A stretch of 64,000 bases of DNA from Pogostemon cablin (GCA_023678885.1 JAHCLQ010000824.1:41274-105273), one strand, 5' to 3'. Shown: positions 24,401 through 39,542, numbered from the stretch's first letter. Program-made: numbers and translations. The notes: generated by a model not told the origin, from the sequence alone.

Positions 24401-27400
24401 TACATCGAAACGAAGGTAATGTTGATCGTAAAGAGAAAATGAGAATCAAAACGAAGGAAATATGCATCGAAACGAAGTAAATATTGATCGTAATGAGAAA
24501 ACGAGCATAAAAAAGAAGTAAATTTGCATCGAAATGAATGAAATGTTGATCATAACAAGAAAAGGAGCATCAAAATGAAGTAAATATGCATTGAAACGAA
24601 GGAAATGCTGATCGAAACGAAAAAATGAGCATCCAAATGAAGGAAATATGCATCGAAATGAAAGAAGTATTGATCGTAACGAGAAAATGAGCATCAAAAT
24701 AAAGGAAATATACATCGAAACAAAGGAAATATTGATCGTAACGAGAAAATGAGCATCAAAATGAAAGAAATATGCATCGAAACGAAGGTAATGTTGATCG
24801 TAAAGAGAAAATATGAATCAAAACGAAGGAAATATGCATCGAAATGAAGGAAATGTTGATCTTAACGAAAAAATGAGCATCAAAAAGAAGAAAATTTGCA
24901 TCGAAATGAATGAAATGTTGATCGTAACAAGAAAAGGAGCAACAAAATGAAGAAAATATGCATCGAAACGAAGGAAATGCTGATCGTAACGAAAAATGAG
25001 CATCCAAATGAAGGAAATATGCATCGAAATGAAGGAAATATTAATCGTAACGAGAAAATGAGCATCAAAATAAAGGAAATATGCATCAAAACGAAGGAAA
25101 TATTGATCATAACGAGAAAATGAGCATCAAAAAGAAGGAAATCTGCAGCAAAACGAATGAAATATTGATCGTAACAATAAAAGGAGCATCAAAATGAAAT
25201 AAATATGCATCGAAACGAAGGAAATACTGATCGTAACGAGAAAATGAGTATCCAAATGAAGGAAATATGCATCGAAATGAAGGAAATATTGATCGTAACG
25301 AGAAAATGAGAATAAAAAAGATGGAAATATGCATCGAAATGAAGGAAATATTGATGATAACGAGAAAATGAGCATTAAAATGAAGGAAATATGCATCAAA
25401 ACGAAGGTAATGTTGATCGTAAAGAGAAAATGAGTATCAAAATGAAGGAAATATGCATCGAAACGAAGGAAATATTGATCTTAACGAGAAAACGAGCATC
25501 AAAAAGATGGAAATCTGCATCGAAACGAATGAAATGTTGTACGTATCATGAAAAGGAGCATCAAAATGAAGTAAATATGCATCAAAACGAAGGAAATATT
25601 GATCGTAAGAGGAAAATGAGAATCAAAACGAAGGAAATATGCATAGAAACAATGGAAATATTGGTCGTAACGGGAAAACGAGCATCAAAAAGAAGGAAAT
25701 CTGCATCGAAATGAATGAAATGTTGATCGTAACAAGAAAAGGAGCATCAAAATGGAGTAAATATGCATCAAAACGAAGGAAATGCTGATCGTAACGAGAA
25801 AATGAGCATCCAAATAAAGGAAATATGCATCAAAACGAAGGTATTGATTGTAACGAGAAAATGAGCATCAAGATGAAGGAAATATGCATCGAAACGAAGA
25901 AAATATTTATCGTACCGAGAAAATGAGCAATAAAATGAAGGAAATATGCATCGAAACGAATGTAATGTTGATCATAAAAAGAAAATGTGAATCAAAACGA
26001 AGGAAATATGCATCGAAATGAAGGAAATATTGATTGTAACAAGAAAATAAGAATCAAAAAGAAGGAAATCTGCATCGAAACGAATGAAATGTTGATCGTA
26101 ACAAGAAAAGGAGCGTCAAAATGAAGTAAATATGCATCGAAATGAAGGAAATGCTGATAGTATCGAGAAAAAGTGCATCAAAATGAAAGAAATATGCATT
26201 GAAGGAAAAGAAATATAGATCGTAACGAGAAAGTGAGCATCAAAATGAAGGAAATATGCATCGAAACGTAGGAAATGTTGATCGTAACAAGAAAATAAGC
26301 ATCAAAATGAAGTATATATGCATCGAAACAAAGGAAATGCTGATCGTAATGAGAAAATGAGCATCCAAATGAAGGAAATATGCATCGAAACGAAGGAAAT
26401 ATTGACCGTAACAAGAAAATGAGCATCAAAATGAAGGAAATACACATCGAAACGAAGGTATTGATTGTAACGAGAAAATGAGCATCAAGATGAAGGAAAT
26501 ATGCTTCGAAATGTAGGAAATGTTTATCGTAACGAGAAAATGAGCATTAAAATGAATGAAATATGCATCGAAACGAATGTAATATTGATCGTAAAAAGAA
26601 AATGAGAATCAAAACGAAGGAAATATTGATCGTAACGAGAAAACAAGCATCAAAAAGAAGGAAATTTGCATCGAAACTAATGAAATGTTGATCTTAACAA
26701 TAAAAGGAGCGTCAAAATGAAGTAAATATGCATCGTAACGAAGGAAATACTGATCGTATCGAGAAAAAGTTCATCAAAATGAAAGAAATATGCATCGAAA
26801 CGAAGGAAATATTGATCGTAACGAGAAAGTGAGCATCAAAATAAAGGAAATACGCATCGAAACGAAGGAAATGCTGAACTTAACTAGAAAATGAGCATTA
26901 AAATTAAGGAAATATTCATGAAAACGAAGGAAATTTTGATCGTAATGAGAAAGGAGCATCAAAATGAAGGAAATATGCATCGAAATAAAGGAAATATTGA
27001 TCATAACGAGAAAATGAGCATAAAAAAGAAGGAAATCTGCATCAAAATGAAGTAAATATGCATCGAAACAATGGAAATGTTGATCGTAACGAAAATGAGC
27101 ATCCAAATGAAGGAAATATGCATCGAAACGAAGGAAATATTGACCGTAACGAAAAAAATGAGCATCAAAATGAAGGAAATACGCATCGAAACGAATGAAA
27201 TATTGATCGTAACGAGAAAATGAGCATTAAAATGAAGGAAATATACATCGAAACGAAGGTAATGTTGATCGTAAAGAGAAAATGAGAATCAAAACGAAGG
27301 AAATATGCATCGAAACGAAGTAAATATTGATCGTAATGAGAAAACGAGCATAAAAAAGAAGTAAATTTGCATCGAAATGAATGAAATGTTGATCGTAACA

Positions 27401-30400
27401 AGAAAAGGAGCATCAAAATGAAGTAAATATGCATTGAAACGAAGGAAATGCTGATCAAAACGAGAAAATGAGCATCCAAATGAAGGAAATATGCATCGAA
27501 ATGAAAGAAGTATTGATCGTAACGAGAAAATGAGCATCAAAATGAAGGAAATATCCATCGAAACAAAGGAAATATTGATCGTAACTAGAAAATGAGCATC
27601 AAAATGAAAGAAATATGCATCGAAACGAAAGGTAATTTTGATCGTAAAAAGAAAATGAGAATCAAAACGAAGGAAATATTGATCGTAACGAGAAAACAAG
27701 CATCAAAAAGAAGGAAATTTACATCGAAACGAATGAAATGTTGATCGTAACAATAAAAGGAGCGTCAAAATGAAGTAAATATGCATCGTAACGAAGGAAA
27801 TGCAGATCGTATCGAGAAAAAGTTCATCAAAATGAAAGAAATATGCATCGAAACGAAGGAAATATTGATCGTAACGAGAAAGTGAGCATCAAAATAATGA
27901 AAATACGCATCGAAACGAAGGAAATGCTGAACTTAACGAGAAAATGAGCATTAAAATTAAGGAAATATACATGAAAACGAAGGAAATTTTGATCGTAATG
28001 AGAAAGGAGCATCAAAATGAAGGTAATATGCATCGAAATAATGGAAATATTGATCATAACGAGAAAATGAGCATCAAAAAGAAGGAAATCTGCATCGAAA
28101 CAAATGAAATGTTGATCGTAACAAGAAAAGAAGCATCAAAATGAAGTAAATATGCATCGAAACTATGGAAATGTTGATCGTAACCAAAAATGAGCATCCA
28201 AATGAAGGAAATATGCATCGAAACGAAGGAAATATTCACCGTAACGAGAAAATGAGCATTAAAATGAAGGAAATACGCATCGAAACGAATGAAATATTGA
28301 TCGTAACGAGAAAATGAGCATTAAAATGAAGGAAATATACATCGAAACGAAGGTAATGTTGATCGTAAAGAGAAAATGAGAATCAAAACGAAGGAAATAT
28401 GCATCGAAATGAAGGAAATGTTGATCGTAATGAGAAAATGAGCATAAAAAAGAAGTAAATTTGCATCGAAATGAATGAAATGTTGATCGTAACAAGAAAA
28501 GGAGCATCAAAATGAAGTAAATATGCATTGAAACGAAGGAAATACTGATCGAAACGAGAAAATGAGCATCCAAATGAAGGAAATATGCATCGAAATGAAA
28601 GAAGTATTGATCGTAACGAGAAAATGAGCATCAAAATAAAGGAAATATGCATCGAAGCAAAGGAAATATTGATCGTAACGAGAAAATGAGCATCAAAATG
28701 AAAGAAATATGCATCGAAACGAAGGTAATGTTAATCGTAAAGAGAAAATGTGAATCAAAAAGAAGGAAATATGCATCGAAATGAAGGAAATGTTGATCGT
28801 AAAAAAAATGAGCATCAAAAAAAAGAAAATTTGCATCGAAATGAATGAAATGTTGATCGTAACAAGAAAAGGAGCATCAAAATGAAGAAAATATGCATCG
28901 AAACGAAGGAAATGCTGATCGTAACGAAAAATGAGCATCCAAATGAAGGAAATATGCATCGAAATGATGGAAATATTAATCGTAACGAGAAAATGAGCAT
29001 CAAAATAAAGGAAATATGCATCGAAACGAAGGAAATATTGATCATAACGATAAAATGAGCATAAAAAGAAGGAAATCTGCAGCAAAACGAATGAAATGTT
29101 GATCGTAACAATAAAAGGAGCATCAAAATGAAATAAATTTGCATCGAAACGAAGGAAATACTGATCGTAACGAGAAAATGAGTATCCAAATGAAGGAAAT
29201 ATGCATCGAAATGAAGGAAATATTGATCGTAACGAGAAAATGAGAATCAAAATGATGGAAATATACATCGAAACGAAGGAAATATTGATGATAACGAGAA
29301 ATGAGCATTAAAATGAATAAAATATGCATCAAAACGAAGGTAATGTTGATCGTAAAGAGATAATGAGTATCAAAATAAAGGAAATATGCATCGAAACGAA
29401 GGAAATATTGATCTTAACGAGAAAACGAGCATCAAAAAGAAGGAAATCTGCATCGAAACGAATGAAATGTTGTTCGTATCAAGAAAAGGAGCATCAAAAT
29501 GAAGTAAATATGCATCAAAACGAAGGAAATATTGATCGTAAAAGGAAAATGAGAATCAAAACGAGGGAAATATGCATAGAAACAATGGAAATATAGGTCG
29601 TAACGAGAAAACGAGCATCAAAAAGAAGGAAATCTGCATCGAAATGAATGAAATGTTGATCGTAACAAGAAAAGGAGCATCAAAATGGAGTAAATATGCA
29701 TCAAAACGAAGGAAATGCTGATCGTAACGAGAAAATGAGCATCCAAATAAAGGAAATATGCATCAAAACGAAGGTATTGATTGTAACGAGAAAATGAGCA
29801 TCAAGATGAATGAAATATGCTTCGAAACGAAGAAAATATTTATCGTACCGAGAAAATGAGCAATAAAATGAAGGAAATATGCATCGAAACGAATGTAATG
29901 TTGATCATAAAAAGAAAATGTGAATCAAAACGAAGGAAATATGCATTGAAACGAAGGAAATATTGATTGTAACGAGAAAATAAGAATCAAAAAGAAGGAA
30001 ATCTGCATCGAAACGAATGAAATGTTGATCGTAACAAGAAAAGGAGCGTCAAAATGAAGTAAATATGCATCGAAATGAAGGAAATGCTGATAGTATCGAG
30101 AAAAAGTGCATCAAAATGAAAGAAATATGCATCGAAGGGAAAGAAATATTGATCGTAACGAGAAAGTGAGCATCAAAATGAAGGAAATATGCATCGAAAC
30201 GTAGGAAATGTTGATCGTAACAAGAAAAGAAGCATCAAAATGAAGTATATATGCATCGAAACAAAGGAAATGCTGATCGTAATGAGAAAATGAGCATCCA
30301 AATGAAGGAAATATGCATCGAAACGAAGGAAATATTGACCGTAACAAGAAAATAAGCATCAAAATGAAGGAAATACACATCGAAACGAAGGAAATGTTGA

Positions 30401-30901
30401 TCGTAATGAGAAAATGAGCATTAAAATGAAGGAAATATGCATCGAAACGAAGGTAATGTTGATCGTAAAGAGAAAATGAGAATCAAAACGAAGGAAATAT
30501 GCATCAAAATGAAGAAAATGTTGATCGTAACGAGAAAACGAGCATCAAAAAGAAGGAAATTTGCATCGAAATGAATGAAATATTGTTCGTAATATGAAAA
30601 GGAGTATCAAAATGAAGTAAATATGCATCGAAACGAAGCTAATGTTGATCGTAAAAAGAAAATGAGAATCAAAATTAAGGAAATATGCATCGAAACGAAG
30701 TAAATATTGATCGTAACGAGAAAATAAGCATGAAAAAGAAGGAAATCTGCATAATATTGATCGTAACGAGAAAATAAGCATGAAAATGAAGGAAATCTGC
30801 ATTGAAACGAATGAAATATTGATCGTAACAAGAAAAGGAGCGTCAAAATGAAGTAAATATCCATCGAAACGAAGGAAATGCTGATCGTAATGAGAAAAAG
30901 T

Positions 30902-30906
30902 GCATC
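30902..30906 (+). repeat. 5' TSD of element copy 3 (GCATC)
   Basis: Same GCATC and same satellite flank as copy 2, inherited through the 11-kb duplication. Confidence 0.8.
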
Positions 30907-33282
30907 TGTCACGCCCCGACCCCAGACAGAACGTGACTACCGCCACGTTAACCATAAATTTCGCAGAATGGGTGCACTCTACTCCACAAAGTTTATAGAA
31001 AACGTAAGGCTTGCTATCAAGTACCTGTAGAAATGAACAACTGATAACAACGGGTACAACCCGAGGACATCATCTCATAAAGTTTCAACAAGGATTTACA
31101 AAGGTACAAAAATACAACGGTGTAACTTAGTTTAAAGAAAATATACGTGAACGATATAACATCACGAAGGTACAAAAAGAACATCAAGGGGGTCACCAAA
31201 TATAAACTATACAATCTCGCCAATAAATCCGTCAATTTACATAAAAGAGAAAGTACCCAAAACACGGATTGGATGACGAGCAAACGATAGGAAAACCTCC
31301 AACCAAAACGATATCAACAGCCTGAAAAGGAAAGAATGATGGGGGGTGAGCAAAACCACTAGCTCAGTGAGGTGATAAGCCGGTCACCCCGACCATTATA
31401 CGAAGCATGTATTCCCACTCGCGGTTCATAACATAAAATCCAACATTTCGTCCCACAATAACTATTCTCACTCAGTGTACATATTAATGAAAATAAAAAC
31501 CTTAGTGCACATTTACAAATAACACAATTAGTTCAAACAACATGTTATCACATAAAAGACGCGTGGGTAGTCAATATCCTCCTCGAACTGAGCTCTCCGT
31601 CGAGAGACAATCCAAGCCTGTCACCGTTACACTAGAAAAAATGCACATTAATATTCTTTCTCAACACGCCAAGTGCTAAAGTTCACAATTCAATATCGAC
31701 GTGAATACTTGAAATGATCAAACATATAAACATATATGACATGCATGTCCCACACCGGTGACGTTGACTGAGCCTATAATAGACTAATCCATCTAACGAT
31801 CACCCTCAAGAGTATCAGTATTTGACAAATGGACAGGTGCCCCGTTAGATCTAACTCACCCAGGTTTGCCAATCCAGGCCAACTTGGTTGTCACTCTAAC
31901 TCACCCGAATCGCGACAATTCGGGCTACTTAACCAATGTCGCTCCAACTCACCCGAACCGTGACCAATTCGGGCTACTTAACCTTGGTACCAGGCATACA
32001 TATGCATATGCATCATAAGATGAATAACGACTCAAGTTAGAGTCTTAATAGCACACAAGAATAACCAGAAATCAATTCTCAAATAATTCACAATAAATGT
32101 TATCAGATACCGAGCCGGCAAGGCTCTTCAACATAAGTTAAAATCAATAATACTCATAAAATGGCTAACACGACTCTAACCAGAGCAATCGAGCCAATCA
32201 GGCTCTTTACCACATAACACAATACCAAATAATTTTCTTATCAATTAACTAAAAATAAAATAAATGCACATTTATCGAGGGTCCACACTTCCCACAAGAG
32301 AAGGCGTTCCCGAATTATCAACTCACAAGGAAGTGATTAACTCTCTCCGGAATCTGAAGTCATTCCCTTGCCCTTCGTCGATGGTTCTTTACCTAGAAAG
32401 GAGATGAGCAATTAAAGACAAATTAAATATAACTAACTATTAGCGTTAACATCCCTTTCATTGCTAAAAACAAATCCTAATCGAGTTCGAACGAGTCGAT
32501 ATTAAATAAAAATGGCATGTAACTCCTTAACATCAGTTCCCAATCCCACATAACCCGTTTCAATACATTAACTAAACGAAACGATAAAAAAATAAGTTTG
32601 AATTCGACATAAAAATTCTGAAATTTTTCAGCTAGCGGCAGTTTACGAGAAAAATCATAACTAATTGTAGAATAATCGGATTGAGGCGTTTCAAGTGGCT
32701 ACAGAAAGCTAACGAGTTCAGCTACGTAAGAAATTAAGTTTGCAAACTTTTGATGGCAATAGCTATGTCAAAATCAGTTCGAACAGTCTGCGAATTACCC
32801 ACATACCAAAAAGAAAAACCCCACAAAATTACAAAACCATGGAAGAAGGAAGCTTAATTCACACACCACTTACCTCAAAACAACTTAGAAACCACCTAGG
32901 ATGAGGGTTGTAAGGGAGAATTTGATCAACAAGGGTTTCTCCTCTTCACTCTCTTCTTTCCCCTCTTTTGTTTTTCTTCTCCCGTTCTTCTCTCTTTTTT
33001 TTTTTAACTTTAGCCTTAATAATTATATATATCAGGCCATTTAAGTGGGCTGAAACATTGGGCCTCAAAATAAATAAATAAATAAGTTTGGGCTTTCTAA
33101 AAAAAAATCTAGTTGGGCTAAGATAAGGCTGGCCTTTTGGGCCATATAAATAAATAAATAGGTTTTGGGCTTTCTAAAATAAATCTAGTTGGGCTAAGTT
33201 AGGGCTGGCCTTTTGGGCCATAAAAATAAATAAATAGGTTTTGGGCTTTCTAAAATAAATCTAGTCGAGCATAGATATTATA
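30907..33282 (+). mobile_element. LTR-like interspersed element, copy 3 (complete)
   Basis: 2,376 bp, differing from copy 2 by one extra A in the run near 33,105 and a few substitutions (for example cctgtcacc instead of cccgtcacc near 31,618, and aatttttcagc instead of aattttccagc near 32,627). It has the same internal modules, TSD and satellite flanks as copy 2, so it is a passenger of the segmental duplication and not a new insertion. Confidence 0.85.
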
Positions 33283-33287
33283 GCATC
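33283..33287 (+). repeat. 3' TSD of element copy 3 (GCATC)
   Basis: Follows gatattata and leads into aaaattcagg satellite, as in copies 2 and 4. Confidence 0.8.
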
Positions 33288-36200
33288 AAAATTCAGGAAA
33301 TATTCATCGAAACGAAAGAAATATTGATCGTAACGAGAAAATGAGCATCAAAATGAAAGAAATATGCATCGAAACGAGGGAAATGTAGATTGTAACAAGA
33401 AAATGAGCATTAAAATGAAGGAAATATGCATCGAAACGAAGATAATGTTGATCGTAAAGAGAAAATGAGAATCAAAACGAAGGAAATATGCATCGAAATG
33501 AAGGAAATATTGATCGAAACGAGAAAATGAGCGTCCAAATGAAGGAAATATGCATCGAAACGAAGGAAATACTGATCGTAACGAGAAAATGAGCATCCAA
33601 ATGAAGAAAATATGCATCGAAACGAAGGAAATATTGATCGTAACGAGAAAATGAGCATCAAAATGAAGGAAATATGCATCAAAACGAAAGAAATATTGAT
33701 CGAAATGAGAAAATGAGCATCAAAATAAAGAAATATGCATCGAAATGAAGAAAATATAGATCGTAACGAGAAAATGAGCATTAAAATAAAGGAAATATGC
33801 ATCGAAACGAAGGTAATGTTGATCTTAAAGAGAAAATGAGAATCAAAACGAAGGAAATATGCATCGAAATGAAGGAAATGTTGATCGTAACGAGAAAACG
33901 AGCATCAAAAAGAAGGAAATTTGCATCGAAATGAATGAAATGTTGATCATAACAAGAAAAGGAGCATCAAAATAAAGTAAATATGCATCAAAACGAAGGA
34001 AATGCTGATCACAACGAGAAAATGAGCACCCAAATGAAGGAAATATGCATCGAAACAAAGGAAATATTGATCATAACGAGAAATGAGCATCAAAATGAAG
34101 GAAAATGCATTGAAATGAAGGAAATATTGATCGTAACGGGAAAATGAGCATTAAAATGAAGGAAATATGCATCGAAACGAAAGTAATGTTGATCGTAAAG
34201 AGAAAATGAGAATCAAAATGAAGGAAATATGCATCTAAATGAAGGAAATGTTGATCGTAACGAGAAAACGAGCATAAAAAAGAAGGAAATCTGCATCGAA
34301 ACGAATGAAATGTTGATCGTAACAAGAGAAGGAGTGTCAAAATGAAATAAATATGCATCAAAACGAAGGAAATATTGATCGTAAAGAGAAAATGAGAATC
34401 AAAACGAAGGAAATATGCGTAGAAACAAAGGAAATATAGATCGTAACGAGAAAACGAGCATCAAAAAGAAGGAAATTTGCATCAAAATGAATGAAATGTT
34501 GATCGTAACAAGAAAAGGAGCATCAAAATGAAGTAAATATGCATCAAAACGAAGTAAATGCTGATCGTAACGAGAAAATGAGCATTCAAATGAAGGAAAT
34601 ACGCATCGAAACGAAGGTATTGATTGTAACGAGAAAATGAGCATCAAGATGAAGGAAATATGCATCGAAATGAAGGAAATGTTGATCGTAATGAGAAAAT
34701 GAGCATAAAAAAGAAGTAAATTTGCATCGAAATGAATGAAATGTTGATCGTAACAAGAAAAGGAGCATCAAAATGAAGTAAATATGCATTGAAACGAAGG
34801 AAATACTGATCGAAACGAGAAAATGAGCATCCAAATGAAGGAAATATGCATCGAAATGAAAGAAGTATTGATCGTAACGAGAAAATGAGCATCAAAATAA
34901 AGGAAATATGCATCGAAGCAAAGGAAATATTGATCGTAACAAGAAAATGAGCATCAAAATGAAAGAAATATGCATCGAAACGAAGGTAATGTTAATCGTA
35001 AAGAGAAAATGTGAATCAAAAAGAAGGAAATATGCATCGAAATGAAGGAAATGTTGATCGTAAAAAAAATGAGCATCAAAAAGAAGAAAATTTGCATCGA
35101 AATGAATGAAATGTTGATCGTAACAAGAAAAGGAGCATCAAAATGAAGAAAATATGCATCGAAACGAAGGAAATGCTGATCGTAACGAAAAATGAGCATC
35201 CAAATGAAGGAAATATGCATCGAAATGATGGAAATATTAATCGTAACGAGAAAATGAGCATCAAAATAAAGGAAATATGCATCGAAACGAAGGAAATATT
35301 GATCATAACGATAAAATGAGCATAAAAAGAAGGAAATCTGCAGCAAAACGAATGAAATGTTGATCGTAACAATAAAAGGAGCATCAAAATGAAATAAATT
35401 TGCATCGAAACGAAGGAAATACTGATCGTAACGAGAAAATGAGTATCCAAATGAAGGAAATATGCATCGAAATGAAGGAAATATTGATCGTAACGAGAAA
35501 ATGAGAATCAAAATGATGGAAATATACATCGAAACGAAGGAAATATTGATGATAACGAGAAATGAGCATTAAAATGAATAAAATATGCATCAAAACGAAG
35601 GTAATGTTGATCGTAAAGAGATAATGAGTATCAAAATAAAGGAAATATGCATCGAAACGAAGGAAATATTGATCTTAACGAGAAAACGAGCATCAAAAAG
35701 AAGGAAATCTGCATCGAAACGAATGAAATGTTGTTCGTATCAAGAAAAGGAGCATCAAAATGAAGTAAATATGCATCAAAACGAAGGAAATATTGATCGT
35801 AAAAGGAAAATGAGAATCAAAACGAGGGAAATATGCATAGAAACAATGGAAATATAGGTCGTAACGAGAAAACGAGCATCAAAAAGAAGGAAATCTGCAT
35901 CGAAATGAATGAAATGTTGATCGTAACAAGAAAAGGAGCATCAAAATGGAGTAAATATGCATCAAAACGAAGGAAATGCTGATCGTAACGAGAAAATGAG
36001 CATCCAAATATAGGAAATATGCATCAAAACGAAGGTATTGATTGTAACGAGAAAATGAGCATCAAGATGAATGAAATATGCTTCGAAACGAAGAAAATAT
36101 TTATCGTACCGAGAAAATGAGCAATAAAATGAAGGAAATATGCATCGAAACGAATGTAATGTTGATCATAAAAAAAAAATGTGAATCAAAACGAAGGAAA

Positions 36201-37162
36201 TATGCATTGAAACGAAGGAAATATTGATTGTAACGAGAAAATAAGAATCAAAAAGAAGGAAATCTGCATCGAAACGAATGAAATGTTGATCGTAACAAGA
36301 AAAGGAGCGTCAAAATGAAGTAAATATGCATCGAAATGAAGGAAATGCTGATAGTATCGAGAAAAAGTGCATCAAAATGAAAGAAATATGCATCGAAGGG
36401 AAAGAAATATTGATCGTAACGAGAAAGTGAGCATCAAAATGAAGGAAATATGCATCGAAACGTAGGAAATGTTGATCGTAACAAGAAAAGAAGCATCAAA
36501 ATGAAGTATATATGCATCGAAACAAAGGAAATGCTGATCGTAATGAGAAAATGAGCATCCAAATGAAGGAAATATGCATCGAAACGAAGGAAATATTGAC
36601 CGTAACAAGAAAATAAGCATCAAAATGAAGGAAATACACATCGAAACGAAGGAAATGTTGATCGTAATGAGAAAATGAGCATTAAAATGAAGGAAATATG
36701 CATCGAAACGAAGGTAATGTTGATCGTAAAGAGAAAATGAGAATCAAAACGAAGGAAATATGCATCAAAATGAAGAAAATGTTGATCGTAACGAGAAAAC
36801 GAGCATCAAAAAGAAGGAAATTTGCATCGAAATGAATGAAATATTGATCGTAATATGAAAAGGAGTATCAAAATGAAGTAAATATGCATCGAAACGAAGC
36901 TAATGTTGATCGTAAAAAGAAAATGAGAATCAAAATTAAGGAAATATGCATCGAAACGAAGTAAATATTGATCGTAACGAGAAAATAAGCATGAAAAAGA
37001 AGGAAATCTGCATAATATTGATCGTAACGAGAAAATAAGCATGAAAATGAAGGAAATCTGCATTGAAACGAATGAAATATTGATCGTAACAAGAAAAGGA
37101 GCGTCAAAATGAAGTAAATATCCATCGAAACGAAGGAAATGCTGATCGTAATGAGAAAAAGT

Positions 37163-37167
37163 GCATC
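37163..37167 (+). repeat. 5' TSD of element copy 4 (GCATC)
   Basis: Identical context to copies 2 and 3 (aaaaagtgcatc before TGTCACG). Confidence 0.8.
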
Positions 37168-39542
37168 TGTCACGCCCCGACCCCAGACAGAACGTGACTA
37201 CCGCCACGTTAACCATAAATTTCGCAGAATGGGTGCACTCTACTCCACAAAGTTTATAGAAAACGTAAGGCTTGCTATCAAGTACCTGTAGAAATGAACA
37301 ACTGATAACAACGGGTACAACCCGAGGACATCATCTCATAAAGTTTCAACAAGGATTTACAAAGGTACAAAAATACAACGGTGTAACTTAGTTTAAAGAA
37401 AATATACGTGAACGATATAACATCACGAAGGTACAAAAAGAACATCAAGGGGGTCACCAAATATAAACTATACAATCTCGCCAATAAATCCGTCAATTTA
37501 CATAAAAGAGAAAGTACCCAAAACACGGATTGGATGACGAGCAAACGATAGGAAAACCTCCAACCAAAACGATATCAACAGCCTGAAAAAGAAAGAATGA
37601 TGGGGGGTGAGCAAAACCACTAGCTCAGTGAGGTGATAAGCCGGTCACCCCGACCATTATACGAAGCATGTATTCCCACTCGCGGTTCATAACATAAAAT
37701 CCAACATTTCGTCCCACAATAACTATTCTCACTCAGTGTACATATTAATGAAAATAAAAACCTTAGTGCACATTTACAAATAACACAATTAGTTCAAACA
37801 ACATGTTATCACATAAAAGACGCGTGGGTAGTCAATATCCTCCTCGAACTGAGCTCTCCGTCGAGAGACAATCCAAGCCCGTCACCGTTACACTAGAAAA
37901 AATGCACATTAATATTCTTTCTCAACACGCCAAGTGCTAAAGTTCACAATTCAATATCGACGTGAATACTTGAAATGATCAAACATATAAACATATATGA
38001 CATGCATGTCCCACACCGGTGACGTTGACTGAGCCTATAATAGACTAATCCATCTAACGATCACCCTCAAGAGTATCAGTATTTGACAAATGGACAGGTG
38101 CCCCGTTAGATCTAACTCACCCAGGTTTGCCAATCCAGGCCAACTTGGTTGTCACTCTAACTCACCCGAATCGCGACAATTCGGGCTACTTAACCAATGT
38201 CGCTCCAACTCACCCGAACCGTGACCAATTCGGGCTACTTAACCTTGGTACCAGGCATACATATGCATATGCATCATAAGATGAATAACGACTCAAGTTA
38301 GAGTCTTAATAGCACACAAGAATAACCAGAAATCAATTCTCAAATAATTCACAATAAATGTTATCAGATACCGAGCCGGCAAGGCTCTTCAACATAAGTT
38401 AAAATCAATAATACTCATAAAATGGCTAACACGACTCTAACCAGAGCAATCGAGCCAATCAGGCTCTTTACCACATAACACAATACCAAATAATTTTCTT
38501 ATCAATTAACTAAAAATAAAATAAATGCACATTTATCGAGGGTCCACACTTCCCACAAGAGAAGGCGTTCCCGAATTATCAACTCACAAGGAAGTGATTA
38601 ACTATCTCCGGAATCTGAAGTCATTCCCTTGCCCTTCGTCGATGGTTCTTTACCTAGAAAGGAGATGAGCAATTAAAGACAAATTAAATATAACTAACTA
38701 TTAGCGTTAACATCCCTTTCATTGCTAAAAACAAATCCTAATCGAGTTCGAACGAGTCGATATTAAATAAAAATGGCATGTAACTCCTTAACATCAGTTC
38801 CCAATCCCACATAACCCGTTTCAATACATTAACTAAACGAAACGATAAAAAAATAAGTTTGAATTCGACATAAAAATTCTGAAATTTTCCAGCTAGCGGC
38901 AGTTTACGAGAAAAATCATAACTAATTGTAGAATAATCGGATTGAGGCGTTTCAAGTGGCTACAGAAAGCTAACGAGTTCAGCTACGTAAGAAATTAAGT
39001 TTGCAAACTTTTGATGGCAATAGCTATGTCAAAATCAGTTCGAACAGTCTGCGAATTACCCACATACCAAAAAGAAAAACCCCACAAAATTACAAAACCA
39101 TGGAAGAAGGAAGCTTAATTCACACACCACTTACCTCAAAACAACTTAGAAACCACCTAGGATGAGGGTTGTAAGGGAGAATTTGATCAACAAGGGTTTC
39201 TCCTCTTCACTCTCTTCTTTCCCCTCTTTTGTTTTTCTTCTCCCGTTCTTCTCTCTTTTTTTTTTTAACTTTAGCCTTAATAATTATATATATCAGGCCA
39301 TTTAAGTGGGCTGAAACATTGGGCCTCAAAATAAATAAATAAATAAGTTTGGGCTTTCTAAAAAAAATCTAGTTGGGCTAAGATAAGGCTGGCCTTTTGG
39401 GCCATATAAATAAATAAATAGGTTTTGGGCTTTCTAAAATAAATCTAGTTGGGCTAAGTTAGGGCTGGCCTTTTGGGCCATAAAAATAAATAAATAGGTT
39501 TTGGGCTTTCTAAAATAAATCTAGTCGAGCATAGATATTATA
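37168..39542 (+). mobile_element. LTR-like interspersed element, copy 4 (complete)
   Basis: 2,375 bp, nearly identical to copies 2 and 3. Private changes include ctgaaaaagaaag near 37,586 and ttaactatctccgg near 38,600. All internal modules are present: stem at 37,169, 48-bp pair at 38,155-38,245, pyrimidine tract at 39,197-39,266 and 76-bp modules to the end. It was duplicated with its flanks. Confidence 0.85.

Larger units (their letters stand above)
22236..30906. repeat. 62-bp satellite, array 2
   Basis: About 140 monomers of the same satellite between element copies 2 and 3. The part from 23,425 onward is the second unit of the 11-kb duplication. The first 1.2 kb (22,236-23,424) is the flank downstream of the element and is repeated at 33,283-34,471 and 39,543-40,732. 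No genes. Confidence 0.97.
23425..34471. repeat. 11-kb tandem segmental duplication, unit 2
   Basis: Second copy of 12,441-23,424. Offset is 10,984 bp up to about 24,338, then 11,046 bp after a 62-bp insertion, then 11,047 bp after a one-base change in an A run near 33,105. It includes element copy 3. Differences seen by eye are isolated substitutions, for example gagcttc at 18,450 against gagcatc in this unit. The very high identity means a recent event, though an assembly artefact cannot be excluded from one sequence. Confidence 0.9.
28390..34650. repeat. 6,261-bp tandem duplication, unit 1
   Basis: This stretch is repeated at 34,651-40,910 with nearly perfect identity (offset 6,261, then 6,260 after an A-run change). 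It overlaps the right part of the 11-kb unit 2 and adds about 180 bp of downstream flank. The boundary lies inside a shared 20-bp stretch, gaaggaaatatgcatcgaaa, found at 28,390, 34,651 and 40,911. Confidence 0.9.
33283..37167. repeat. 62-bp satellite, array 3
   Basis: About 63 monomers between element copies 3 and 4. It contains the junction of the 6,261-bp duplication at 34,651-34,670. The left part repeats 22,236-23,424 and the right part repeats 28,410-30,906. No genes. Confidence 0.97.
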
